A stretch of 64,000 bases of DNA from Zopfochytrium polystomum. Taxonomy: Eukaryota > Chytridiomycota > Chytridiomycetes > Chytridiales > Chytridiaceae. The stretch lies in NCBI GenBank assembly GCA_025765615.1, contig JAIVFJ010000205.1, positions 50,787 through 114,786 of the forward strand. Reading direction: 5' to 3'. The notes below the pieces were generated by a model. That model was given only the letters and a program-made list of their open reading frames with translations. It did not search any database and had not been told where the DNA came from. The position numbers and the translations under genes are program-made. Below are positions 34,736 to 43,520 of this stretch, one piece after another; positions within the stretch are counted from its first letter, which is position 1; every line of letters starts with the position of its first letter.

Positions 34736-34774
34736 CAATGCAAACAGCGGAAAATTTTTCCGCTGTTTGCATTG
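34736..34774. repeat. 39-bp perfect inverted repeat (hairpin)
   Basis: CAATGCAAACAGCGGAAAA is followed, after a single central T, by its exact reverse complement. It lies in a GC/purine-rich stretch just before a GAGAGA microsatellite and an R2-like fragment (GTGCCCATT, CCAATTAGG). It could form a cruciform, or a transcript hairpin. Confidence 0.8.
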
Positions 34775-34909
34775 GAGGCATTGAGAGGGAGAGAGCAAGA
34801 GACAGAGAGAGACAGAAAGACAGAAAGACGCCTTTTGAGTTTATTGGCGCCCATTTGTGCCCATTAGTGCCAATTAGAGCCAATTAGGCCAATTAGGCTG
34901 GGTTGGTTT

Positions 34910-36150
34910 TGGTGCTCCACACAGACTAATTACTCCACATTTTCGTTTTTACTTATAAGCTTGTGCTTGCAGGGGACAAGGAGCATTTTTGCCGAGTTCT
35001 CCTCAACCGCAGCTACGTTTTCATGTAGCGTTTTGATTTAAATTTTTTTTTTTTTTTCGGGGGGAAGAGTTTGCAGAGTACCTGCCTTAATTTTTTTTTT
35101 TTTTGGCGACAAGCTAAACCCACCAGACACAGAGTTGATAATTGAATAACCGCTACTCCATGTTTATTTGGCTATTCTTTCTAATCTTATTTTGATTGAA
35201 TCTTGAAATTTATTCACGACTTTTACAATTTAGGATTTAGACCTCCAAAATAGAAAAAATTCTTGTCACAAGCGATAGGAGAGAACATTGCCTCAAAATT
35301 ATGAAAATTCTCAACAAAGATCCGTCAGTCAATGGATTGTCTGCAGGATTCTTGTTCATTTTTTGAAACACCAAACAACTATTTTTCCAACTTTAAAAGC
35401 AAAGTCTAATTTATGGTTACATGTATTGTCGTCTCTGTTCTCTCTTTCAGCCTTTTTTTATTATCATTTACTGACTTAACGTGGTGGATGTTTTTTTCTT
35501 CCTTTCACTTACAGATTTCGCCTCCAGAAATCCAATACTTCTGCGAAACCATAACTGATATGAGGTGCTGAGAACTGTTCAGCGGTAAGCTGTGCGCTAT
35601 CCACCACTCCAAAACGAGCAAGTGTCCGTTGGCGCTGGCCAGTTCCAGACCATCACTGACTCCACAAATTTTTCTCAGACGATCTGCGTTTTTGAAATAA
35701 ACAATGTTTCAGATTTCTTTGTAAAGTTTTTTTTATCGGCATACACGTCTTATTGGCTCATTTTCAACTCTAGCAGATACATCTTTTTGAATCTACAGGG
35801 TGTTTTTGCAACTATTCTGTTCAGAAATAATTTCTATTACACTATCAGATGTGTTATGAACAACATGTTTTAAACAAATTAGTCAGTGTAACTAACTAAA
35901 ACAAAACACACAATTCCAAGGTCTGCCACATATTATACCAAAATTAATGGATTTATCATTTGCAAGTAAAATGTTCATATTATCACACAAAGTGAGATGC
36001 TTAAATAAAATTCCTTCTAACACTGTGTGTGGCCATTTTGTCTTTTCCCTCTGTTTCTCTCTTATTTGTTAAGGGGGGAATGGGAACAGATAAAATCGAT
36101 GAGGGGAAAAGATAGGAAACAAAATTTATTCAAGATAATAGTCATGCCTG
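34910..36150. other. AT-rich region, one weak exon candidate
   Basis: Most of this stretch shows no coding character. After an acceptor-like CTTACAG near 35512, a short frame reads ISPPEIQYFCETITDM. An overlapping frame from about 35600 reads PPLQNEQVSVGAGQFQTITD. Neither extends far, so a decayed gene is possible. Confidence 0.25.
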
Positions 36151-36190
36151 CAAGTTTCACTGAATTTTTTTTTTGGCTGACACGATGGGT

Positions 36191-37441
36191 TTAAAATTGT
36201 GTTGCAGGGATTGTCTCAAATAAGTCGATGGACCTTTTGTCAGCATCTGCAGAAGTCTCAGTGTGCCTGATTGAGCTGTTTCTTGTGAGGGCAGCTTGCC
36301 CCTGCTACACATAAAACGAGTTAGTTTGACAAGAAAGTACTGGATTACAGAAGCCAATAAGCCTATCTTCCCTCAAGAAACAAAATGGGTGAGTGACAGT
36401 CAAAGCAATACCTTGCACTGAGCATCTGTCGCAGCAAAATGAAGATCGAGTAGGTCCTTTGAGGCTGATGCATTCTGCTGAGTCAAATGGGAGATCAAAG
36501 AAGACAAAATTGACATTGCGCGGTCATGAGCAGCTTGCTGGTCCTTGGTTTGTTTTAGGATTCAAAGAAAAGAAGCTTTGTGAGAATGGTCTCGACCAAA
36601 CCAAAATTTGTTCATTACCTGCAGAAGTTCACTCTGTTTGGAAACAGCCAGCTGAAGTGACTGGATCTCCTCTTCTTGAGCCTTCATTATAAAATTCAAA
36701 GGTTAGGGGATGAGGAATTGTGAGAATCATCTCTTCGCCATATATGAATTTGTTACCAGAAGAAAATCTTTTTGTTTGGCAACAATCATGAAAAATGACT
36801 TGACTTCCTCTTCAAGTATCTCCAATCGAGCGCACTGGGTTTCCAGCACAGACTTGCAGTGTTCGTGGCAATTGGGGGGGTGCTGTTCCCTGGAAGTGCT
36901 GCAATGGGAAGTGCCTGTGTTATGGGAAGTTGATATTGTAGCTGGATTAGGTTAATGTTGTCAGTTGAATATATATTCCAGGCGGTTTGATGATGAAAAA
37001 GAACTTGCACTCACTGCCCAAGTCTGAGGTTTTCCCCTTTCCAGTGGTGGAAAAAGATGTAGCTTGAGGAGTCTGGTTTATGAGTGCTTGCTTTGAATGA
37101 GCATAAGCTGCAGGAGTAAGGAATACTGGCAGCTGTTGCTGTTGCTGCTGCTGTTGTTGCTGTTGTTGCTGAGGTTGCTGAGGTTGCTGCACATGTGACT
37201 GGGCAGAAGAGCCAAACTGTTTCTGAGAGACACCTGCACCAATGGAGCTGCTTGTGCCAGCTCTTGGTTGCTTCTGTTGTGGAAGTTGCTGAGTGGACTT
37301 TTGGCGCTTTAAGGGGACACCAGGTGTGGTCTGGGCAAAGGAAGTGTGCTGTGGGGCTGACTGTTGGCGAAGGGTGGATGGTGGTGGCATTGTGGTGATA
37401 CGTGGGGTCTGTGGAGCACTTGAATCATCCAAGTGCTGCAT
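36191..37441 (-). CDS. Q-rich N-terminus, coiled-coil C-terminus protein, 5 exons, 296 aa
   Basis: Exons on the minus strand are 37441-37015, 36914-36757, 36681-36619, 36543-36412 and 36301-36191. All introns are GT-AG (about 75-110 bp) and every junction keeps the frame, giving 296 residues ending at a TAA at 36191-36193. The first 140 residues are disordered: Ser/Pro/Thr/Gln-rich with a long Gln tract encoded by CAG/CAA (about 37130-37190). The remainder contains a Cys/His cluster (HCSTS...NCHEHC) and then helical, heptad-like sequence (ETQCARLEILEEEVKSFF; EEEIQSLQLAVSKQSELLQ). This architecture is seen in transcription co-regulators and adaptor proteins, but no family is recognised. The first ATG in frame was chosen as start. 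Confidence 0.75.
37130..37190 (-). repeat. CAG/CAA microsatellite coding polyglutamine
   Basis: The minus strand carries repeated CAG/CAA codons inside exon 1 of the Q-rich gene. Interruption by CCT codons gives QPQQPQQQ at one edge. Such tracts vary in length between strains. Confidence 0.8.
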
Positions 37442-37655
37442 GTTTGTAGTTGAGGGTGCTTCCACAGTGGTGGAGAGAGAGAGAGAGATAGTGTGTGTGT
37501 CTGATGGGTTGTGGTTCTTTGTTCTGGGGGGGAGTTGGAGGCTGGGTATTTATATTCCTCAATTGAGCAGCTGTTTATTTGATATTAATTCTTATGTCTT
37601 GGCCTTTTAAAAGATTGCTTATCATTCAAAATTTTCCTCTTTCCTTTTTGGGCAT

Positions 37656-38601
37656 GTGTTAGGGTTAGGGCTCAGACACCTGCTGATGTGGATGGCTGGG
37701 ATGGTAGCATTTCACCAACAGTGTGCAAGGGCTGACTGTGCAGAGAAATGCACTAGGAGGCACGTTTTGGAGTGTTCAGGGGTTAAGGACAGGCTGGAGA
37801 GGATGCATCCTAAGTTGATTCCCACTGCAGAGCAACAGGATTTGAACATTTCAGCAGTGGATTTGGGCCTAAGGTCGCTGGTCTTTTGGGCCCCCTACAG
37901 TGCCAAAGCTGAGGACAAGATCTCTAAGGAGACTCGCATTGCATCAAAGAAGATGGGAATGAAGCTGGCCAGAATGATCATGCAGATGCGCATTGAGTGT
38001 GGAGGACTTGCAAATTTCACTGATGCTTCAGAGACAACAGCAGCAGAGGAGGCAGATGTCGTGGTGGAGGCAGGTCGTGTGAACCGACAGGGTATGAGCA
38101 TTCAGGAACGGATGGCAGCAGCCAGGGTGCGCAAGCTTGCAAGGTCGGTCATCATCACCACCTATGATCCAGTACGGAACAAACAATGGCGGGAGTCAAG
38201 GGAGAAGTGGAAGAAGAAGGAAACTGAGGGTGTTGAGGGGACAGTGGACGGCAATGGGCATGTGGACTCTGATTCAGAGGAGGAGGCTGGAACTGGGTGA
38301 CAGTTTGTGCAGTGTTTCAGGTGCAGTCCTTCGAACCTCATTTGTTCTCTATTTGTTTTCTTGTTGTTTAATTTCATTCACCTCTGTGGATCCTTTCCTC
38401 TTTTTCTTTTTGACCTAGTTGCTGTTCTTTGTTTTTCTTTTATGCCTTTTGATTCTCTACTTGGCACCTCTTTCTCGCCTCTGGACATGTTTCTCCTATT
38501 TCATATGTATGCACTTTTTAACTTTCAAAGTTGCAGATTCCTCACCCTTTCCCTCGGGGGGGGTTGGAGCGAATAAATCCCGTTGAAAAGTTAGGGTTAG
38601 G
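37656..38601 (+). mobile_element. LINE 3' end: C-terminal Cys/His motif plus 3' UTR and TTAGGG tail
   Basis: The ORF to 38300 contains CARADCAEKCTRRHVLEC, like the C-terminal Cys/His motif found after LINE reverse transcriptases, followed by a basic/acidic tail. (An ORF1-type zinc knuckle is the alternative reading.) The 300 bp after the stop are T-rich, contain AATAAA at about 38572, and end with TTAGGGTTAGG at 38591-38601. A matching telomere-like GTTAGGGTTAGGG tract lies at the left edge, 37658-37670. The reverse transcriptase itself is absent, so this is a 5'-truncated copy. Confidence 0.5.
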
Positions 38602-38639
38602 AAGTTCAGGAAATTTTTTCAGATTTTCAAGTAGACTAT

Positions 38640-40198
38640 ATGTTGTTTTCAGATATTGGAATGTGGAGTTCTGACAGTATGAGTGCAGTTCGGGGTGTTG
38701 TTGCTGAGGCAAGGGGGATGCCCCCTCCTTACCAACCTGGGCGGAATGTTGGAACAAGGGCAAAGAAGGGAGTGGCTGTTGTGGTGAGTGGGGACCTGGA
38801 CAGTGATGCCCACTTGTTGGTGCAGACCCTGCACAGGTCCCCCAAGGGAGAATGGATCATTGTGAAGATGTCGGAGCTGATTGTTGGATTGGTGTATTTT
38901 GCGCCAAGTGCACCTCTGGAATCTCTGCAGGAATTTCAGGATCAAGTTAGTCAAGTTAGCACTCTTATGCCTGCTGCACCTTTTCTGATCATTGGAGACT
39001 TCAACATTTGGATGCGTGAATATGGATGCCGCACCTCTGCTCCTGCTGAACGTGTTGGCTGGCTGCAGGACTGGCTGCGACCCCCTTCCCAGTGGAGGAG
39101 GGTTGCGCCAGTTCGTGGCCAGTGGACCACAATGACAGAGGGACGGGCTGGTGGACCTGGTGGACGGGGGGTCACTGATCTTCTGTTTGTCAACCAGCAT
39201 GCTCTCCCCTTTGTTCAGAACCTGGTTGTCCATGATGACCCTTCAGAGTATGTTGGTTTCTCAGATCACAGGCTGTTGACCTTCACCTTCAATGGGGATC
39301 TGACCACCAAGCCCCCGTTTGAGCGCCTGAATGTTCGGAGACTCATGCTGAGACAGACCAAGTATGCTAGCTGCCTTGAGAAGACCAGGAAACCCATCAG
39401 AGCCCAGATTCATTCAGTTTGGAAAGAAGTTGAAGCTGCCGCTGAGGCCGGAGAGCTCTGGACTTTTGAGAGGCGCTTGGCTTGTGTGGATGCTGTTTCA
39501 GACTTGGTCGTGCAGTGGCTCATGGACAATGCTGTTAAGGTGGCTGGGAAAGTTCGCTTTAGGGGTGGATCTGGAGGACCAGAGAACCAGGAGAAGCATC
39601 TGGAGGAGCTAAAGCGCCGTCGCGTGGAGGCGCGGAGGGCTGCTGAGGCTCACCCAGATGATGATCCTGTGGGGCAGAAGATGGCCTGGACTCAGTTTCG
39701 TCAGTGGAATAAGATTGTGAAGATTGCCATCAAGCGGTACAGGAAGCGTTTATATTCAGCTGTCCAGGACTCTGCTGTGCGTGACTTTGCTGGCGAGGCT
39801 AAGCGCATCAAGTGTCAGAAGGCTCGTTCAGATAGGAGCCAGTGTGCCCTTGACCCCCAGAAGATGGGCCATTACGAAGACCATTTCCGCACAACCATAG
39901 GGCATGAGCCAACTGGAACTGATGTCCCTGACGCTGGGGCCCTTGAAGACTCAGCGGTTACTGTGAACAAAGTCCCTCTGAAGCAGTGTGAAGTCTCCTG
40001 GATTAAGAAGGTTCATGTTGAAGAAGCATGCAAGAATGCCCCCAGGGGCAAAGCCCCTGGTGAAGACATGCTTTTTGGGGAGTTGGTCTCAATTGCTCCG
40101 CACTTGGTTGCTGCAGTCCTGCACAGATTCTTTCAGCTTGTGGCCTCTCTTCATGTGGTTCCTTCTCTGTGGTCCGTGGCCAATGTGGCCTTGGTCTA
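38640..40198 (+). mobile_element. 5'-truncated LINE: endonuclease and start of reverse transcriptase
   Basis: One continuous frame begins inside an endonuclease/exonuclease/phosphatase (AP-like) domain. It has KGVAVVVSGDLDSD, then LIIGDFN (catalytic Asp/Asn), GVTDLLFVNQ and the C-terminal SDHRLLTF. The N-terminal strand with the first catalytic Asn/Glu is missing. After about 200 residues of basic linker, a reverse-transcriptase start appears (GKAPGEDMLFGELV, then SLWSVANVALVYV) and is cut by the LTR element at 40199. This was part of a LINE ORF2 and cannot be functional as it stands. Confidence 0.7.
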
Positions 40199-40506
40199 TG
40201 TCAGGAACAGGGCAGGACAGGACAAGGCAGACAAGGAACTGAGAGGAGTGATGATTGTATTGGAAACAATAATTCACTTGAGGGATGGGACAGGTCCCCC
40301 ATCCCCCTTTTATACCTTTTGAGAGTGTTCCTTGTCAAGACCCAAAGAAAGTTCCAGAAAGAGCAATTAGTAATACAATGATACCAATGATACCAATGAC
40401 AACAAGACAAGTCAGGAAAGCAAAGAAGGTTCCAGAAGGTTCCACAAGGTTCCATGAAGGAATGTTCTAGAAGGTTCCAGAAGGTTCCAGAGGGTGATTC
40501 ATAACA
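40199..40506 (-). repeat. 3' LTR of the chromovirus
   Basis: 308 bp, TGTTATGAATCACC at its 5' end on the minus strand and CCTGACA at its 3' end. It differs from the other LTR by one inserted base (GAGAGTGTTCC versus GAGAGTGCTTCC on the plus strand) and one substitution (AATACAATG versus AATACCATG). Confidence 0.85.
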
Positions 40507-40521
40507 TCATCTCCCCCTTTT
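40507..40521 (-). other. Polypurine tract (plus-strand primer)
   Basis: On the minus strand AAAAGGGGGAGATGA sits directly before the 3' LTR, as expected for plus-strand DNA priming. Confidence 0.7.
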
Positions 40522-42042
40522 AGGCCTCTTCTGCAACTTGGTGGGGTACCTGGTCTTGAACTTGAGCAGAAGGTCTTGGCAGTGAGTGAGGTTTGACTCA
40601 GGTTCCCAGGTGTTGTCAGCATCTGAGTAACCTTTCCACTTGACAAGGAACTTGAGTGTCCTTCCAAACCACTTGGCATCCAAGATTTGTTCAACCTCAA
40701 ATTCCTCTTCACCTTCTACCTCAACTGGAGGAGGAGGAGGAACAACTCTGCCTGGAATGGAATTGGCCACAAACTTCTCCAAAAGGCTGACATGGAAAAC
40801 TGGGTGGATCTTCATGGATGCAGGGAGATCCAGCTTGAAGGTGACTGGATTGATTTGGTCCAAGATCTTGAAAGGTCCCAACTTGAGGTTGTCTAGCTTG
40901 GGACTTGGTCTTTTGGTCTGCAAGTTCTTCCTCATGCCTGGCCAGTAGAAGTCTCTGGAAACAAGCTCATATGTCTTGTGCTCTCCTGGGTGTCCAGCTG
41001 TTGCTGCATCATGCCTTGTCTTGAGTATCTCAAGCTTTTCCTCTTCTTGGCTGATTTGAATCTTGTGAGGCTCGGGGTCCTTGGAAATAGCATGGGCCCA
41101 CACACTGTCAGGAAGCAGTGAAAGGTGTGTCTTGGATGGTGGGGTTAAACCATCTCCCCCTTCAGGTGCAAGGTCTGTCCTTCTGTGCTCATCAGTGGTG
41201 GGGCTTGAATTCTTGACTGGGAACTGTGATTCTTGAATCTTTGACTGAGAGTTCTGTTCTTGGCAAAGACTGTGAGCTGTTGAACTTGAATCTTGAATGT
41301 GGACTGTGAACTGTGGTACTTGAATCTTTGACTGTGGGTTCTGTGAACTAGAGTCTTGGCCATGACTGTGAGCTCTATGAGCTCTACTTGAATCTTGACT
41401 GTGAACTGTGAACTGTGGAACTTGAGTCTTGGCTGGCTGTGAATCTTGAATCAAGGGCTTGAGAGCATGAGACTTGGGGGCTTGACTTGAGTTTTGGGTG
41501 ACTGTTCCAATTGGTGGAGGTTGGACTTGACCAGTGACCCAATCAATGGCAGGGTTCTGGGCTTGCAGCCATGGTAATCCCAGGATGACAGAGAATGTGG
41601 GTGAGCCAAGATCCAATACTTCCAGATTGACCATGGATGGTGGAAAGTCTTGGATGTGGAGGTTTAGCTTGGTTTCATGGCTGATTTCCTTGAACAGAGC
41701 ATGATTGGCAAAGTGGACCTTGAGGGGTGTGGATTTCTTGATGGTGGGAATGGCACAAGACTTGGCAAGGGTGGCATCAATGATGTTGCAGGATGATCCA
41801 GAGTTGATAAGGGCCTTGGTTGTGATGGTTGACTTGGGTGAGAGTTGAATCTTGACATCCATGGTGAGTTGGTGGGGCTTGGAATCTGAGGTGTTTGTGG
41901 TGCTGGTGGTGGTGATGAAACAGGGGCAGCTTGGAGGAGGGTCCAGGGAATTGCCCCTCAGTGAGCCTGGACCTGGGAGTTTGGGTGCTTCTTCCTTGGG
42001 CAGTCCTTGACAGCATGCTCCTTGGAGCCACAGTAGAAACAC
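40507..42042 (-). CDS. pro-IN(partial)-chromodomain ORF of the chromovirus
   Basis: The frame overlaps the end of gag and is entered by -1 frameshifting near 41979. Order: retropepsin-like domain with ALINSGSSCNIID, where the catalytic Asp of the usual DSG triad is Asn, and VILGLPWLQAQNPAIDW; a Ser/Gln-rich linker with internal QVPQFTVH repeats; integrase H2C2 zinc domain (LKTRHDAATAGHPGEHKTYE, then DFYWPGM); an abrupt join to the integrase C-terminal domain (KLGPFKILDQINPVTFKLDL, VFHVSLLEKF); chromodomain (QILDAKWFGRTLKFLVKWKG, NTWEPE). RT, RNase H and the integrase DDE core are missing, but the frame stays open. Confidence 0.8.
   Translation of the reverse strand: MFLLWLQGACCQGLPKEEAPKLPGPGSLRGNSLDPPPSCPCFITTTSTTNTSDSKPHQLTMDVKIQLSPKSTITTKALINSGSSCNIIDATLAKSCAIPTIKKSTPLKVHFANHALFKEISHETKLNLHIQDFPPSMVNLEVLDLGSPTFSVILGLPWLQAQNPAIDWVTGQVQPPPIGTVTQNSSQAPKSHALKPLIQDSQPAKTQVPQFTVHSQDSSRAHRAHSHGQDSSSQNPQSKIQVPQFTVHIQDSSSTAHSLCQEQNSQSKIQESQFPVKNSSPTTDEHRRTDLAPEGGDGLTPPSKTHLSLLPDSVWAHAISKDPEPHKIQISQEEEKLEILKTRHDAATAGHPGEHKTYELVSRDFYWPGMRKNLQTKRPSPKLDNLKLGPFKILDQINPVTFKLDLPASMKIHPVFHVSLLEKFVANSIPGRVVPPPPPVEVEGEEEFEVEQILDAKWFGRTLKFLVKWKGYSDADNTWEPESNLTHCQDLLLKFKTRYPTKLQKRPKRGR
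41940..41985 (-). promoter_or_regulatory. -1 ribosomal frameshift signal between gag and pro
   Basis: On the minus strand the heptamer CCCAAAC (41985-41979) is in the gag phase C-CCA-AAC. It is followed after 5 nt by GGTCCAGG, an 18-nt loop and CCTGGACC, an 8-bp perfect stem. The gag stop is about 20 nt downstream, inside the loop. The -1 frame continues directly into the pro ORF. Confidence 0.8.
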
Positions 42043-42881
42043 AGTCCCTGCTGGGCCCTCCTTGTTTTCTCCTCTTGGCTCAGAGGACCCTTAGGAAGTG
42101 TCTCAACTGCATCCACTTGCATGGGTTCAGGAACTGTAAGAGCTTGAGGGACTGGGGTAGGTCTTGATGTAGTTCCTACTTGTCTTTGCTTCAGCCTCTT
42201 GGAGTAGAGTCTGTTGTCAATCTTGATGGCAAGGAGAATGTACTCTTCCAAGGTCTCAGGGATGTGCAGAGACTGGGAGAGCATGTCTTGGATAGACTCA
42301 CGGAGACCATCATGGTACAGCTCCATCAGAGCTGCATCATTGTATCCAGAGTCTCTGGCTAGTTGCTTGAATTGGTTGGTGTAGGCTACACAAGATTGCT
42401 TTCCTTGCTTGATATGCTTGAGCTTGGATCTTGCTGTCCAAGATGCGTAAGGGTCACCAAAGGTAGCTTCCAGCACCTCCCAGAGCTCTTGCAGGGTGGT
42501 GGGTGTGCTTGGGAGAGATCTGTACCATGATTGAGCTTGACCAGACAGGAGGGTGCTTGTGAAAAGAACCTTGACTTGCTCACTGGGAAATCTTGAAGGT
42601 TGGAGAAGGATGACATTCTCCACAGTGGCCATAAAGTTCCTAAGGTCTTTGGCCAGCCCAGTGAACTTGTCAGGGCTGGGAACCTTGGACTCCCTTGCTT
42701 GGTTGGCTTGGGGCAGGGGAAGAGCTTGATGTTCTTGTTGGTGAAGTTGTTGTTGAAGCTGGTGCTGCTGGTGAAGGACTTGTTCTTGAAGTTGGTGTGT
42801 CTGTCTTGAAAGGGCTTGTAATTGGTCCATCAAGGCTTGGAAGGCAGTTGCATCAGGGAAGGTGTTGTTTGGGTCAGACAT
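41958..42881 (-). CDS. gag: gag of the chromovirus, 307 aa
   Basis: Opens at ATG 42881-42879. A Gln/His-rich helical N-terminus is followed by a retrotransposon gag domain (SGQAQSWYRSLPSTPTTLQE, VLEATFGDP) and a single CCHC zinc knuckle CFYCGSKEHAVKDC near the C-terminus. It ends at a TGA at 41958-41960. The reading frame is intact, so the particle protein could still be made. Confidence 0.85.
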   Translation of the reverse strand: MSDPNNTFPDATAFQALMDQLQALSRQTHQLQEQVLHQQHQLQQQLHQQEHQALPLPQANQARESKVPSPDKFTGLAKDLRNFMATVENVILLQPSRFPSEQVKVLFTSTLLSGQAQSWYRSLPSTPTTLQELWEVLEATFGDPYASWTARSKLKHIKQGKQSCVAYTNQFKQLARDSGYNDAALMELYHDGLRESIQDMLSQSLHIPETLEEYILLAIKIDNRLYSKRLKQRQVGTTSRPTPVPQALTVPEPMQVDAVETLPKGPLSQEEKTRRAQQGLCFYCGSKEHAVKDCPRKKHPNSQVQAH

Positions 42882-42908
42882 GATGGCAGAGAGTAGTAGG
42901 AGAGGGTG

Positions 42909-42919
42909 AAGTGAATTAT
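42909..42919 (-). other. Self-priming primer-binding site
   Basis: ATAATTCACTT on the minus strand, 2 nt from the 5' LTR, is the exact reverse complement of AAGTGAATTAT inside the LTR (42992-43002). That LTR sequence lies about 35 nt after a TATAAAA (43031-43037), where transcription should start. It does not look like a tRNA 3' end complement (no TGG start). Confidence 0.75.
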
Positions 42920-42921
42920 GA

Positions 42922-43230
42922 TGTCAGGAACAGGGCAGGACAGGACAAGGCAGACAAGGAACTGAGAGGAGTGATGATTGTATTGGAAACAATAATTCAC
43001 TTGAGGGATGGGACAGGTCCCCCATCCCCCTTTTATACCTTTTGAGAGTGCTTCCTTGTCAAGACCCAAAGAAAGTTCCAGAAAGAGCAATTAGTAATAC
43101 CATGATACCAATGATACCAATGACAACAAGACAAGTCAGGAAAGCAAAGAAGGTTCCAGAAGGTTCCACAAGGTTCCATGAAGGAATGTTCTAGAAGGTT
43201 CCAGAAGGTTCCAGAGGGTGATTCATAACA
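42922..43230 (-). repeat. 5' LTR of the chromovirus, with promoter
   Basis: 309 bp, TG...CA ends. On the minus strand it contains TATAAAA (43037-43031) and the predicted RNA start at about 43002. The stretch with four GGTTCC/GGAACC-like units (CAGAAGGTTC) near 43160-43210 could be an upstream element. Confidence 0.85.
43031..43037 (-). promoter_or_regulatory. TATA box of the chromovirus LTR
   Basis: TATAAAA on the minus strand, about 35 nt upstream of the sequence complementary to the primer site. An identical box is in the other LTR. Confidence 0.7.
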
Positions 43231-43520
43231 AGAAACAGAGTGAGAGAGAGACAGACCGACAGAGAGTTGCAAGTGACAGAAAGAGAGACAGAGTGAAGAG
43301 ACAGAGAGACAGACAGCCAAGAGACAATCTGGTAGACAGACAACGCATTGAGCTCCTTCCTTTTCGGATTTTTCCGCCGATTCCACCGATTTTTCGATTT
43401 TTCCGCCGAGTTTTGATTGGGCACCAAAGACAAAAAGTTAGACCCCCCCCCTCACTAATTGCAATTAGGAAAACAGTTTACCCGCAAAGCCTTGTTTTCT
43501 TTAGTGTGATTGATTGATTG
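43231..43520 (-). repeat. R2 repeat copy in reverse orientation
   Basis: Immediately right of the chromovirus. It contains, in reverse, the same landmarks as the copy at 15019-15215 (GAGCTCAATGCGTTGTCTG, TTTGTCTTTGGTGCCCAATC, CTAATTGCAATTAG, AAACAAGGCTTTGC) and a GAGA-rich tract. Confidence 0.75.

Larger units (their letters stand above)
40199..43230 (-). mobile_element. Non-autonomous Ty3/Gypsy chromovirus, Tf1/sushi-like
   Basis: Two LTRs (40199-40506 and 42922-43230) flank 2.4 kb read on the minus strand: primer site, gag, protease, integrase zinc domain, integrase C-terminus and chromodomain, then a polypurine tract. Reverse transcriptase, RNase H and the integrase catalytic core are missing. 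LTR ends are TG...CA. No target duplication is visible: 5 bp left of the element is GTCTA and 5 bp right is AGAAA. Left flank is LINE, right flank is repeat R2. Confidence 0.85.

Noticed and set aside
42890..42921. tRNA primer-binding site
   Set aside because: The sequence beside the LTR lacks the TGG expected for pairing with a tRNA CCA end, and the internal LTR match explains it better.
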